Positions 1 through 9,177 of a stretch of DNA of 64,000 nt are shown here, one piece after another. Every line of letters starts with the position of its first letter. The stretch's first letter is position 1. Below the pieces are notes generated by a model. That model was not told the DNA's origin, searched no databases, and saw only the letters and a program-made list of their open reading frames with translations. The stretch is taken from assembly GCA_009777715.1 (NCBI GenBank), contig WRLH01000001.1, positions 118,802 through 182,801 of the forward strand, written 5' to 3'. The position numbers were made by a program, and so were the translations under genes. This stretch comes from Lachnospiraceae bacterium (GTDB lineage: Bacteria > Bacillota > Clostridia > Lachnospirales > Lachnospiraceae).

Positions 1-2
1 AT

Positions 3-656
3 GGGAACATGAACCTGCTTGACCTCATTCAAGAAGGCAATATCGGCTTGATGAAAGCAGTTGAAAGATATGACTACCGCAAGGGGTACAAGTTTAGCAC
101 CTATGCAATTTGGTGGATTCGCCAGGCGATTACAAGGGCAATAGCCGACCAATCGCGGATTATCCGGATTCCCGTCCATGTAAAAGAGCAGATGAACCGG
201 ATTTCCCGTTCCTCGCGCCAATTTACAATTGATAACGGAAGAGAGCCGGGCATTGAAGAATTGGCAAAGCTGATGAATCTTTCGGTCCGGAAATTAGAAG
301 AAATTATCAAGCTGTATGAGGATGCGGCTTCACTGGATTGCCCGATCAACAAAGAAGAGGGCGCCCAGTTACTAGATTTTGTTGCTGATGAAAGCATGAA
401 AGATACTTTTTCTGATATTGACCATATGATGTTAGGTGATGAAATTGATGGCATATTGGACGGGCTTACCGAACGTGAGCAGCGGATTATCCGTTTGCGG
501 TTTGGTTTTATTGATGGACGAGTCTGGACGCTTGAAGAAGTTGGGCGTGAGTACAAAGTCACCCGTGAGCGGATTCGCCAGATCGAAGTAAAAGCACTTG
601 ACCGTCTGCGCATGAAAAGTGAAACGAAGAAATTACTGACTTATTTGGTCGAGTAG
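3..656 (+). CDS. rpoD: Primary-type RNA polymerase sigma factor, 5'-truncated by window edge
   Basis: The last 217 residues of a sigma-70 protein are present. Region 2 is recognisable from [12 protein letters not shown] and [13 protein letters not shown] (core binding, -10 recognition), region 3 from [16 protein letters not shown], and region 4.2 ends the protein with the [17 protein letters not shown] that reads the -35 box. The frame is open to the left edge, so the ATG at 9 is an internal methionine. The [11 protein letters not shown] and RERIRQIE signatures are those of primary (group 1/2) sigma factors rather than ECF types. Whether this is the housekeeping copy or an alternative group 2 factor cannot be told without the N-terminus. 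Confidence 0.93.
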   Translation, partial: GNMNLLDLIQEGNIGLMKAVERYDYRKGYKFSTYAIWWIRQAITRAIADQSRIIRIPVHVKEQMNRISRSSRQFTIDNGREPGIEELAKLMNLSVRKLEEIIKLYEDAASLDCPINKEEGAQLLDFVADESMKDTFSDIDHMMLGDEIDGILDGLTEREQRIIRLRFGFIDGRVWTLEEVGREYKVTRERIRQIEVKALDRLRMKSETKKLLTYLVE

Positions 657-722
657 TTTCATGACACAATGCGACAAAATCCGCATAATCTATTAGTAAG
701 TATACGGTTAAAGGATTTTGTC

Positions 723-944
723 ATGAATCATGAAAAAAATTGCCGGGAAGCTGAATGCGGTTGCACAAGCGGTTGCCCATGCAATGAAGAAATACGCGGG
801 GTTGTGACTGGTTATGGGCGTTTTAGAGATAACTTAGGCCGCGATTCCAGACCGATTTTTACTGAGCATCACCACCAAGAACATGACTCCCACAGAAAGA
901 TTGCCCATTGTCAATGTTGTTGCGCTCGTCAATATTTCGGCTAA
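723..944 (+). CDS. Small cysteine/histidine-rich protein, unknown function
   Basis: 73 residues. The start at 723 is preceded by AAAGGA at a usable distance, and an upstream in-frame ATG at 669 lacks a ribosome site. Cysteines cluster at the N-terminus (CREAECGCTSGCPC) and C-terminus (HCQCCC), with a His-rich stretch HHHQEH between, so a metal-binding protein is plausible. No family was recognised. It lies downstream of the sigma gene on the same strand and is followed by a hairpin (1014-1035) that could end the transcript. Reality as a gene is likely from the RBS and biased composition but unproven. Confidence 0.5.
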   Translation: MNHEKNCREAECGCTSGCPCNEEIRGVVTGYGRFRDNLGRDSRPIFTEHHHQEHDSHRKIAHCQCCCARQYFG

Positions 945-1013
945 GAAGAAAAAAATTTGAGCTTCACAGGTTTTAAGGGGTATAGTATCATAAGAAATTC
1001 AAAGGTTAATGAT

Positions 1014-1035
1014 GGGTTGGAGTTATCTCCAACCC
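1014..1035 (+). terminator. Hairpin between convergent genes
   Basis: Perfect 9-bp stem GGGTTGGAG / CTCCAACCC with a TTAT loop, followed on the + strand by TATTTTG. It sits between the convergent cysteine-rich gene and the AI-2E-type gene and overlaps the stop codon of the latter. The U-rich side favours termination on the + strand. Confidence 0.6.
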
Positions 1036-2153
1036 TATTTTGTGTGATGGTCCATATATTCAATCAGCAACTGCTTTACGACCGTAACAACCGGAACAGC
1101 AAGGAACATTCCGGCAATGCCAAAATATGCGCCGGCAGCGATAACCGAAACAATAACCAGAATCGGGCTGATTTTCAGCGAAGTATTCATAATCTTTGGC
1201 TCGATATAATTTGCGTCAATCTGCTGGAAAATCAATAGGACCACCAAGACCTGGAGGGCTTTACCCGGCCCGGCAGTAATAATATTTATCAAGCTGATAA
1301 ACGTCATCGCAATTAGCGAACCAAGATAAGGGATAAAATTAAAAACCCCGGCAATAAAACCAAATAAGAACGCAAACGGCACATTAAAAATGAGTAAAAT
1401 CGCCGTCACGACAACAATATTGATGATACTGTCTAGCCCCTTGCTTGAGAGAAAAGTAAAAAGGACTGTATTCACCTGTCTAAGATATTTGTTAAGGCGT
1501 TCCCGGTATTTTACGTTTTTGACAACGGCCCTGCCTAAGCGGTCAAAAAAAGCCGCGATATTTTCTAGGTCGGCCAGAATATATAAGGTAATGATGAGGC
1601 CTAAGACGATGTTCGCAAGGCCGGCGGCAATGCCAATAACGCTCCGCGTCACTTGCTCCATTAAGGCAAAATTAAAATAGCGGCTGATTGCGTCGTCAAA
1701 AAATCCCGCCAGGCTTTCAGAGATATTAAAGGCGGCAAGATAGGTATCATCGTCCAGAATCTCAATATAATTAAGCAAGCTGTTGACATAAAAAGGAATG
1801 CTCCCGGCTAATTCAAGGACGCTGTCAAGCAAGATTGGCGCAATTACTAAGGCAATAAAAACAATAATCAGGCATAACAAGAAAAAAACAAAGGTGACGC
1901 TAAAAAATTTCTTCCGTTTCGCAATGAATTTTATCTTGGACTTGCCGAAACGCTGATTTACTTTTTTGAAAGGGGTATATAAAAAATATGAAAAAAGAAT
2001 CCCGAACAGCAAGGGGGAGAGGACACTTAAAAACTTGCCAATCCAGCTGGTAATCTGGGCAAAATTATCAAAAGTTTTGTAGATGACCATCAGTAAAATA
2101 GCCGTGATTGTAATGGGAATCCATTTATTCCATTCAAAATTGGATTTATTCAT
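1035..2153 (-). CDS. AI-2E family transporter (PF01594-like membrane permease)
   Basis: 372 residues with the typical family layout: two N-terminal membrane helices (ITITAILLMVIYKTF, LLFGILFSYFLYTPF), a soluble central part, then a bundle of helices ending with ISPILVIVSVIAAGAYFG and GIAGMFLAVPVVTVVKQLL, the family's C-terminal signature. Members act as inner-membrane permeases; E. coli TqsA exports AI-2 and others are Na+/H+ antiporters, so the substrate here is open. Length matches the family. It stands alone on the minus strand, convergent with the upstream small gene. Confidence 0.88.
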   Translation of the reverse strand: MNKSNFEWNKWIPITITAILLMVIYKTFDNFAQITSWIGKFLSVLSPLLFGILFSYFLYTPFKKVNQRFGKSKIKFIAKRKKFFSVTFVFFLLCLIIVFIALVIAPILLDSVLELAGSIPFYVNSLLNYIEILDDDTYLAAFNISESLAGFFDDAISRYFNFALMEQVTRSVIGIAAGLANIVLGLIITLYILADLENIAAFFDRLGRAVVKNVKYRERLNKYLRQVNTVLFTFLSSKGLDSIINIVVVTAILLIFNVPFAFLFGFIAGVFNFIPYLGSLIAMTFISLINIITAGPGKALQVLVVLLIFQQIDANYIEPKIMNTSLKISPILVIVSVIAAGAYFGIAGMFLAVPVVTVVKQLLIEYMDHHTK

Positions 2154-2234
2154 TTATTCATAGGCCTCATTTCGCTAAAAAACCTTAAATTTCTTAAGTA
2201 AATTATATGGCTTTATTGCCATTAAAGCAAGTGC

Positions 2235-2263
2235 TTGTAGAGAATTTTTTTTTCTCTTATAAT
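2235..2263 (+). promoter_or_regulatory. Sigma-70 promoter, leaderless start candidate
   Basis: TTGTAG at 2235-2240, a 17-bp spacer, and TATAAT at 2258-2263. Only 6 nt separate the -10 from the ATG at 2270, so transcription would begin at or within a base or two of the start codon. Confidence 0.6.
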
Positions 2264-2269
2264 GATTAT

Positions 2270-2818
2270 ATGAAAACCTTTAAAACCTTGTCGGAAAAAT
2301 TAAAAGCCTTGCTTTCAGAAAGAAAAATCATCGCCATTGCTATTGATGGCCGCGCTGGTGCTGGCAAATCTACGCTTGCAGATAGCTTGGCACGAGAGTT
2401 TAACGGGGCGGTTATCCGCATGGACCATTTTTTCCTGCCGCCCGATTTACGGGGAAAAGCGCGGGTAAATGTCCATTATGAACGCTTCTTAGTAGAAGTA
2501 TATCCATTTATAAAAAAGGGCATTCCTTTTTCTTATCGCATTTTTGATTGTTCGCTGATGGATTATCACGGGATTAATCGCATCGAAGTGAAACCGCTTT
2601 TGATTGTTGAGGGGGCGTATTCATTGCTTCCGATGTGGGATGAGATTTTTGATTTGCGCATTTTTTATGATATCGATGAAGCAAAGCAAAGGGAACGCAT
2701 TATCTTAAGGAATGGAGCTAGTGCGTACCAAAACTTCAAAGAAAAGTGGATTCCGCTGGAGGAGGCTTATTTTCTGGAGTATCATGTGAGGGAGAGGTGT
2801 GATTTGGTTTTGCCTTGA
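2270..2818 (+). CDS. Uridine kinase-like P-loop nucleoside kinase
   Basis: 182 residues. The Walker A motif GRAGAGKST lies near residue 26, followed by the DHFFLP segment typical of uridine kinase-like proteins where substrate binds, and LLIVEGAYSLLP as the Walker B region. The C-terminus (RIILRNGASAYQNFKEKWIPLEEAYF) matches the small UK-like proteins common in Clostridia. Start chosen at 2270 because a -10 lies directly upstream; an upstream ATG at 2207 would overlap the promoter. No Shine-Dalgarno is visible, which fits a leaderless message. Substrate specificity is not proven. Confidence 0.8.
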   Translation: MKTFKTLSEKLKALLSERKIIAIAIDGRAGAGKSTLADSLAREFNGAVIRMDHFFLPPDLRGKARVNVHYERFLVEVYPFIKKGIPFSYRIFDCSLMDYHGINRIEVKPLLIVEGAYSLLPMWDEIFDLRIFYDIDEAKQRERIILRNGASAYQNFKEKWIPLEEAYFLEYHVRERCDLVLP

Positions 2819-2873
2819 GCCAAGCTCCATATAAAATGTCCGGGTTGGCAGATAGAAAAATCATTTTGTAAAT

Positions 2874-3089
2874 TGGCTTAAGCAAAATATATCATCAAGA
2901 ATAAAACCTTTGAGACGGCTACGCATAAAATGTCCGGGTTCGGCAGACAAAAAAAATTGCGAGCAATATTCCTGTCCACGAAGTAGGAATTTGCCGCAAT
3001 TTATTTTTGGTTGCAGAACACAAGAGGACATTTTGTTTATGCGGAGTTTGTCTCACGGTTTTATGGTGATGATATATTTTGCTTAGCCA
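2874..3089. repeat. 216-bp imperfect palindrome between convergent genes
   Basis: Outer arms AAGCAAAATATATCATCA (from 2880) and TGATGATATATTTTGCTT pair almost perfectly; inner arms include GCATAAAATGTCC with GGACATTTTGTTTATGC, and a central ATTCCT/AGGAAT hairpin. The segment ATAAAATGTCCGGGTT plus GGCAGA also occurs as a direct copy at about 2830-2853. A short AAAC-rich low-complexity tract follows at 3092-3130. It lies between the convergent uridine kinase and histidine kinase genes, so it may terminate both or be a MITE-like relic. No ORF was seen inside. Confidence 0.75.
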
Positions 3090-3126
3090 CTAACAAACAA
3101 ACACAAACAAACACTACCAACCAACA

Positions 3127-6114
3127 CTAAAACCCCGCCCGCTCCTTAATCTTTGCCAGCGTCACACACGCCTCATCAAAATCATAATCCTCAATCTGTT
3201 TTATAAGCTCATCGCAATACGGCGTAAATTCGGCAAAAACCTCACGGATTTCACTAAGATAACGGCTCGAATCAGCATTGCCTTGGCTTAATAATGGCTC
3301 AAGCTTTAAAACCAGCTCTCCCGGCAATAAGATTAATGACGTTTTTTCTAGATACGAAAGCTCTGTTTTCTTTCCGGCTAAGGGGGCCAATTCCTTAAGG
3401 ACGCGGTTTAGCTCATCATGAAGCAATGAAAGCTGTTCGTTTGTGCAAGGCTGGTCAGCAATGAAATTTTCTTCCATTTCCGCCGCAATAAGCGAAAGAT
3501 AGGTCGCCCCAATCCAGTTCGCATTACTTTTGAGCGAATGGATAATCCGCCGGGCGTCACTTAAATCATCAGCACTTAGTTTATCTGCGATTTCCTGATA
3601 ACGGTTAGTATTTTCCAAGAAGAAATTACGCTTTAAGTTTTCGTAAAGCTCGGCATCATTAACCGCATGGCCAAGCCCAATGCTTTCGTCAATCGCCAGA
3701 TTTTTGCGATTAGGATCGGAAGCTTCCGGCGGTTTTAAGTCACTATCGGAAAGCGAGATTGGCGTAAGATACTTAAGCAGGCAAGTCCATAATTCCTGGG
3801 CGTAAAACGGCTTTGAGATATAATCGCTCATTCCCAGCGAGAGATAGCTTTCGCGGTCACGCTTCATGGCGTTGGCGGTCAGGGCAACGATGGGAGTCGT
3901 AATGCCTAATGACAAAAGCTTATGCGTTGCTTCAATTCCATCCATGACAGGCATATGGATATCCATCAAAATCAAATCGTAATGCTGCCCGGCTTTCATT
4001 TTTTCTGTGACCATATCAATTGCAATTTGGCCGTTTTCGGCAATAACTGAAGTAAGGCCAATCCGCTCAAGATGTTCAACGATGACCTGCTGATTAATCG
4101 AATTATCTTCACAGACAAGAATCTCGCCTTCAAAATGCGGCTTTTTAATTACCGGGGCAGCCTTGGGAACGATGATTTTTTCTTCGGTGTCTTCATATGG
4201 CAATGTAAAGGAAAAACTGCTTCCGCTCCCCAGTTCACTTTTAACGGACAAAGATCCGCCCATCAGGGTAACCAGATTGTGGGTAATGGTTAGTCCCAAT
4301 CCAGTCCCGCCGTATTTGCGGGTAGCCGACTGGTCAGCTTGGGTAAAAGGAGCAAGAATTGAGCTGATATGGTTAGCGGAAATGCCGATTCCGCTATCCT
4401 TGACCGTAAAACGGATTTCGGAAACATTTTCATAAGTTGCGGCTAAAGTAACTTCAAGTTTCACAAAACCCTGGTCAGTAAATTTAATTGCATTGGAAAG
4501 AAGATTGATTAAAATTTGCGCTAGTTTGTTGGGGTCGCCTTTTATTTTCTTGTCGGCAATTGATTCATAATCAATGATTAATTCAATCCGCTTTTCTTCG
4601 GCTTTGATCCGGAATAAATTATCGCAATGGGTAATGACATCGGAAAGCTTAAAGGGAATTTTTTCAAACTCCATTTTTCCGGCTTCGATTTTGGAAATAT
4701 CAAGGATATCATTGATGATTTCAAGCAAGCTGTTGGCACTGGCCTTGATTTTTTCTAAATGCTCCATCGTGTTTTTGCTTAACCCCGGTTCGGCTTCCGC
4801 CAGTTCAATAAAACCAATGATTCCATTCATCGGGGTGCGGATTTCATGGCTCATATTGGCAAGGAAAGCCGATTTCATGTTTGAAGCTTCTGCGGCGGCT
4901 AAAGCGGCTTCCTGTAATTCCTCTTGCAGGGAAATAATCCTGGTGATATCAGTAAAATGGCAAATGATCAGGTTTTTTCCATTGGGTTCTTTGTTTTTCT
5001 TGCCCCGGATAATTACCCACGCAATGGAATCATCTTTTTTGATGACGCGGATTTGCAATTCGAAAGATTCATTTTTCCGAAGGGCTTGGACAATTGCCCG
5101 CCCAGTCCGGTGATGGTCGTCAGGATGAATGATATTGGCAGCATAAGATGAGGTTGCATCCATAAAATCATCATATTTTTCATAACCAAGAAAATCAAGC
5201 ATATGGTCATTGATATAATAAACCGGATAATTTGGCTTGTTATACATTCCGATAATGCCGCCGGGGACACTTGCGCTAGCCAGCTCATGGACTCCGGCTT
5301 TTAACTCGTCATGTAATTTTGCCAAAGCATCAGTGACCTTGCGGATAATAATCATGCAGTGGAGATTATTGTTGTAGGGGTCGTTAAATAACTGGACAAT
5401 CCGCTCGGCCCAAAAATATGAGCCGTCATGGCTTCTGCGCCGATGGTGGTATTGGAACTCCAATTCATTTTGGTCATAAAAATCCATTAAGGCAGGAATA
5501 TTAAAGTCCTTTAAGTAATCGTCATAATCATCAGGGTGAACGACATTTTCGGCAACAAATTTCACATAATCATCAAACTCCAAGGAAACATTAGGCGGAA
5601 GAATGGACTGCTGGTAACCCCCGGTCATCTCGACCATATTGGTCGTTAGGTTAAAATCATAATAGTGCATACAATCGGCAAGAGTTGTCCGGATTGTGGG
5701 CTCCCATTTTTGATAATAATATGAACGTTTCCGCTGATTGGTAATATCAGTAACGCTGATAACAGCATAATCAGGCTTTCCGTCCTGGTCATTAACTGTG
5801 GTTGCCCTTGCTTCAACCCAAACTCCGCTCCCGGCGCGGTTCATTAATTCAGATTTGACAATTGAAGCGTTTTTCCCGGCCCTGATTTCATCAAAAAATT
5901 CGCGCAGCCCGTCAAAATTATCCATGACAAAATCAGTCTCATATTGGGATTCGGGGATATCAGAAGTAACCTGCTCAATCATAAAGGTATCTGAAAACTG
6001 TTTCGGCACAGTAAGCACCTTGGTTTTTATATTATAATGAACGACATAAATATCAGAATGCGCGATGGCAGTTTCATAGTCATTGGGGGTTAGGATGTTG
6101 TAAATATCATTCAT
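3127..6114 (-). CDS. Hybrid sensor histidine kinase (PAS-PAS-PAS-HisKA-HATPase-REC-Hpt)
   Basis: 995 residues with no membrane segments, so probably cytosolic. Three PAS-like sensor regions fill residues ~10-400 (PAC-type ends [13 protein letters not shown] and [12 protein letters not shown]). The H-box [16 protein letters not shown] puts the phospho-His at H423; N, G1 and G2 boxes follow ([20 protein letters not shown]). A receiver domain has [11 protein letters not shown] with D718, and a C-terminal Hpt domain has [11 protein letters not shown] with H859. All phosphorelay residues are present, giving a His-Asp-His relay that should feed an unlinked response regulator. AGGAG lies 7 nt before the ATG. 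No partner regulator is adjacent. Confidence 0.95.
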   Translation of the reverse strand: MNDIYNILTPNDYETAIAHSDIYVVHYNIKTKVLTVPKQFSDTFMIEQVTSDIPESQYETDFVMDNFDGLREFFDEIRAGKNASIVKSELMNRAGSGVWVEARATTVNDQDGKPDYAVISVTDITNQRKRSYYYQKWEPTIRTTLADCMHYYDFNLTTNMVEMTGGYQQSILPPNVSLEFDDYVKFVAENVVHPDDYDDYLKDFNIPALMDFYDQNELEFQYHHRRRSHDGSYFWAERIVQLFNDPYNNNLHCMIIIRKVTDALAKLHDELKAGVHELASASVPGGIIGMYNKPNYPVYYINDHMLDFLGYEKYDDFMDATSSYAANIIHPDDHHRTGRAIVQALRKNESFELQIRVIKKDDSIAWVIIRGKKNKEPNGKNLIICHFTDITRIISLQEELQEAALAAAEASNMKSAFLANMSHEIRTPMNGIIGFIELAEAEPGLSKNTMEHLEKIKASANSLLEIINDILDISKIEAGKMEFEKIPFKLSDVITHCDNLFRIKAEEKRIELIIDYESIADKKIKGDPNKLAQILINLLSNAIKFTDQGFVKLEVTLAATYENVSEIRFTVKDSGIGISANHISSILAPFTQADQSATRKYGGTGLGLTITHNLVTLMGGSLSVKSELGSGSSFSFTLPYEDTEEKIIVPKAAPVIKKPHFEGEILVCEDNSINQQVIVEHLERIGLTSVIAENGQIAIDMVTEKMKAGQHYDLILMDIHMPVMDGIEATHKLLSLGITTPIVALTANAMKRDRESYLSLGMSDYISKPFYAQELWTCLLKYLTPISLSDSDLKPPEASDPNRKNLAIDESIGLGHAVNDAELYENLKRNFFLENTNRYQEIADKLSADDLSDARRIIHSLKSNANWIGATYLSLIAAEMEENFIADQPCTNEQLSLLHDELNRVLKELAPLAGKKTELSYLEKTSLILLPGELVLKLEPLLSQGNADSSRYLSEIREVFAEFTPYCDELIKQIEDYDFDEACVTLAKIKERAGF

Positions 6115-6146
6115 AGTGGTCTCCTCTTAATTGAACAAGAATGCGT

Positions 6147-6195
6147 CACGCCAAAGGCGTGTTAGCGATTCTTGCTAGGGACTGCCTACGGGCAG
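6147..6195 (-). other. Two adjacent small hairpins between activase-like gene and kinase gene
   Basis: CACGCC-AAA-GGCGTG at 6147-6161 and ACTGCC / GGCAGT at 6181-6195, the latter overlapping the stop of the activase-like gene. Neither has a long U-run on the minus strand, so this may be a weak terminator or an RNA processing site between the activase-like gene and the kinase gene in the same orientation. Confidence 0.4.
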
Positions 6196-9044
6196 TCACT
6201 TTTTATGCTTGCCGTGGGATATCGTTTGCTTAGTTCCTTGATGATGCCTGTGCCAATCAGGTGGCCGGACAGGCAGCCAGGCGAGCCAGGCGGTTTAATA
6301 TAGACGACATTGTCAGCCCCGTCTTCAAGAAACGCAATCATTTCACCAACTAAAAACCAGCCTCCCCCGGCTTGGTTACCCAAGGAAACAAGCGGTTTTG
6401 CCCATTCGGCGGTTTGAAAGATTCCGGCACTTTTTGTAAAATGGTTACTATTATCTAAAGCTTTATTGGCCGCGCCGCGGATAAATTCGGCCATATGGAT
6501 CAAAAGGCGGCACAGCAAAGCCGTTTTTCCCCTCGTGCCAAGGTTTTTGGCTTTATAGATTTGATTATAAAAGCAATAAAGCAAAAAATCAACCAAATCT
6601 GGAACTTGGATTTCAAAACCCTCTGCTTCTTTTATAGCGGCTAAAGAATTATTAGAAGCAGAAGAGTAATTTAGCATGATTTCGCTGACAATTCCGAGCC
6701 TTGGTTTTACTTCATCAGTTATTTTTATTTTGTCAAAGGACTTAACGATTTTCCGGCACAAGCTCCTGAATTTCAGGAAGCCCAAAAAACCTAAATGCTT
6801 TTTCCTAAGAAAGGTTTGGCATTTCGTCCGCCAGATGGAATGCAGTTCATTGACTGAACCGGTCAATTCTTCATAAGGACGCATTCTATGGACACAGCGC
6901 GTAAAAAGGTCGCCGAAAGTTAGCGCGTAACCAATCCGCATTAGTAGTTTTGTGCTTAACTTTAAGCCAGCCGGGTTTTCGAAGCCCGGAATATTAAAGG
7001 CAACAACCGGGACATTTGGCATTCCGGCTTTTAAAAGGGCACGGCGGATAAAACCAAGATAATTTGTGGCCTGGCAGCCGCCATTGGTTTTCACCATCAT
7101 CACCGCGGTCCGCTCCGGGTCGTAAGCACCGGAGAGCAGGGCATCCATGATTTGGCCAACAACTAAAAGGGCGGGATAACAGGCTTCATCATTTAAGAAT
7201 TTACGTCCGACTTCAACAGCCCGCTGGTGGTCACTGGGTAGAAAAACAAGATTATAACCGAATGCGCTAAAAGCAGGTTCAATCAGGTTAAAATGGGTTG
7301 GTGAAAACTGCGGGGCAAGAATCGTGTGCGTTGCTTTCATATCCGGAGTAAAAATAGGGTAAGAGTCAGATGGTTGCTCGCCGGGCGATTGTTCGCTTGA
7401 AGCGTGTTCGCCGGAGGCATGGTCGCCAGAGGCGTTAGCAGTTTTTCCTTTTTCGCCCATCGTAAATAGCGAACGGAGTTTAATCCTAACCGCGTCATCA
7501 TCATAAGCTTCATCAATTTTTAAGCAATTATAAGTTTTGCCGCCGCTTTCCAATATAGCGGCGAGCTGGCCAGTTGTCACCGCCGAAAGCCCGCAGCCAG
7601 CAGAACTTAACTCGACCAGTTCCAAATCGTCACGTTCGACAACAAAACTTGCCGCCGCATATAAACGTGAAGCATAAAGCCAATGGTCAGAAGCAATATG
7701 CGAAGCAACAAGCGGCGCAGTATGAGGCCGCTTTGATTCTTTAAGATGGGAAACTGAATCGGCGGTAAGGACTGCATAACCATAGGAATTGATTAACCTA
7801 GGAATGCCATGATTTAGGGCTGGGTCAAGATGATAAGGAAAACCAGCAAGGACAATGCCGCGTTTGCCATTATTTTCCAGATAGTCAAGTGCTTCCTTGC
7901 CTTTATTTTTCAAATCTTCGTTAGCTTTATTTTGCTCCGCCCATGCCAATTTGGCCGCCCTAATGATTTCCCTTGGCAAAATATCCGGAAATTCTTTGGC
8001 TAATGCCGTGGCTAATGCCATGGTCACTGTGTTGATATCTTTAAAAGAAAAAAACGGATTCTTAAAGATTACGTCACCTTGGCTGATTTCAGGAAGATTA
8101 TTTTTGATATTTTCGCTGCTAGAGGTGATAAGGGGGCAATGCGAGTGATTACCAGCCGTGGGTATTTCGTTTTGCCCATCAAAAAGACTAGGATAAAAAA
8201 TGAAATCGGCTTTCTGGTTAATCAGCCATTTAATATGGCCAGAAAGCAGCCTAATTGGATAACATGGTGAGTCAGGCGAAAGCGTATCTTTGCCCAGCTC
8301 ATAAATCTGGGAAGTGGAGCTTGGCGAAAGAATGACACGATATGACAGGGCGGTAAAAAATGTATGAAAAAAAGGATAGTATTCAAAAATATTTAAGACC
8401 CGCGGAATGCCGACAGTCCCACGACAAGCCTTGTCAAGGGTTAGCGGTATGTAATCAAAATAGCGTTCCAGCTTGTACTTAAAAAGATTGGGGACATCAT
8501 TTTGGGTTTTGCTAAGCCCAAGCCCCCTTTCACAGCGGTTACCCACGATATGCTGGCGGTTGCCGCTAAACCTTGTGACGGTCAGTTTGCAGTTGTTCGC
8601 ACAGCCCTTACAATGGGAAATTTCAGTACTAAAACTAAGGGTTTCAATTCTGGCCAGCGGGAGCATTGTTGTTTGGCCGCTAAAGCTTTTTGCTTCTTCG
8701 CGGGCAACTAAAGCAGCACCAAAAGCAAGGAAAATCCGCGAAAGCCCGGCATCGGGATTAATAAATGCCGCCGCATAATTATTGGCAACCGTATGAACGA
8801 CATTTGAATCAAGCATAAACGCATTTTTTAACAGATATTCATTATCCCCGGTTGAGCAAACGCGGGCGATTCTTGCCCCGGGCGGAAGCTTCGCATAGGC
8901 TTCCTTGATAGCCGTTATCGCCGTCCCAATCGGGCCTTGGTCGTTGTTGCGGCAAAATGAATAAAGCAGACCCCCGTCATCAGCGATAAGGGCCGCTTTT
9001 GTTGCTGTTTTTCCCGCTTCAATCCCAAGATAACAATCTTTCAC
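6186..9044 (-). CDS. Acyl-CoA dehydratase activase-related protein, reduced ATPase domain
   Basis: 952 residues. The N-terminus YLGIEAGKTATKAAL is the start of a BcrA/BadF/HgdC-type ATPase fold. The canonical DIGGQD nucleotide motif and the cluster-binding CAAGTG region are absent, and the domain stops after about 140 residues at IFLAFGAALVA. Next comes the DUF2229-type segment with CKGCANNC and GNRCERG, and HgdB-like regions (CYPIRLLSGH, CYPALLVVGQ, TNGGCQATNYLG) that carry conserved cysteines. Family members are usually ~1400 residues with two ATPase domains. A low-complexity Gly/Glu/Ser-rich linker lies near residue 540. GTG at 9044 was chosen because GGACAGGAG lies 6 nt upstream. Confidence 0.82.
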   Translation of the reverse strand: MKDCYLGIEAGKTATKAALIADDGGLLYSFCRNNDQGPIGTAITAIKEAYAKLPPGARIARVCSTGDNEYLLKNAFMLDSNVVHTVANNYAAAFINPDAGLSRIFLAFGAALVAREEAKSFSGQTTMLPLARIETLSFSTEISHCKGCANNCKLTVTRFSGNRQHIVGNRCERGLGLSKTQNDVPNLFKYKLERYFDYIPLTLDKACRGTVGIPRVLNIFEYYPFFHTFFTALSYRVILSPSSTSQIYELGKDTLSPDSPCYPIRLLSGHIKWLINQKADFIFYPSLFDGQNEIPTAGNHSHCPLITSSSENIKNNLPEISQGDVIFKNPFFSFKDINTVTMALATALAKEFPDILPREIIRAAKLAWAEQNKANEDLKNKGKEALDYLENNGKRGIVLAGFPYHLDPALNHGIPRLINSYGYAVLTADSVSHLKESKRPHTAPLVASHIASDHWLYASRLYAAASFVVERDDLELVELSSAGCGLSAVTTGQLAAILESGGKTYNCLKIDEAYDDDAVRIKLRSLFTMGEKGKTANASGDHASGEHASSEQSPGEQPSDSYPIFTPDMKATHTILAPQFSPTHFNLIEPAFSAFGYNLVFLPSDHQRAVEVGRKFLNDEACYPALLVVGQIMDALLSGAYDPERTAVMMVKTNGGCQATNYLGFIRRALLKAGMPNVPVVAFNIPGFENPAGLKLSTKLLMRIGYALTFGDLFTRCVHRMRPYEELTGSVNELHSIWRTKCQTFLRKKHLGFLGFLKFRSLCRKIVKSFDKIKITDEVKPRLGIVSEIMLNYSSASNNSLAAIKEAEGFEIQVPDLVDFLLYCFYNQIYKAKNLGTRGKTALLCRLLIHMAEFIRGAANKALDNSNHFTKSAGIFQTAEWAKPLVSLGNQAGGGWFLVGEMIAFLEDGADNVVYIKPPGSPGCLSGHLIGTGIIKELSKRYPTASIKSDCP

Positions 9045-9079
9045 GTTTTGCTCCTGTCCTTCGGTCAATTCGACAACTA

Positions 9080-9175
9080 TTGACCTGCGGTCAATCCACT
9101 ACAACTCTTGACCTGCGGTCAATCGTTGACACTGCATTGCAGAGTCATTATATCAAAAAAAAATGCCTATGTAAA
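9080..9175 (-). promoter_or_regulatory. Promoter with twin downstream operators for the activase-like gene
   Basis: On the minus strand TTTACA (9170-9175), a 17-bp spacer and TATAAT (9147-9152) form a good promoter. Downstream of the start point lie two identical palindromes TTGACCTGCGGTCAA (9080-9094 and 9109-9123), 29 bp apart (about three helical turns). The spacing and location suggest binding of a repressor dimer pair that blocks elongation, though each could also fold as an RNA hairpin. The regulator is unknown. Confidence 0.6.
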
Positions 9176-9177
9176 TA

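Noticed and set aside
957..1238. 93-codon + strand ORF over the 3' end of the AI-2E-type gene
   Set aside because: Antisense to a well-supported gene and it spans a terminator hairpin.
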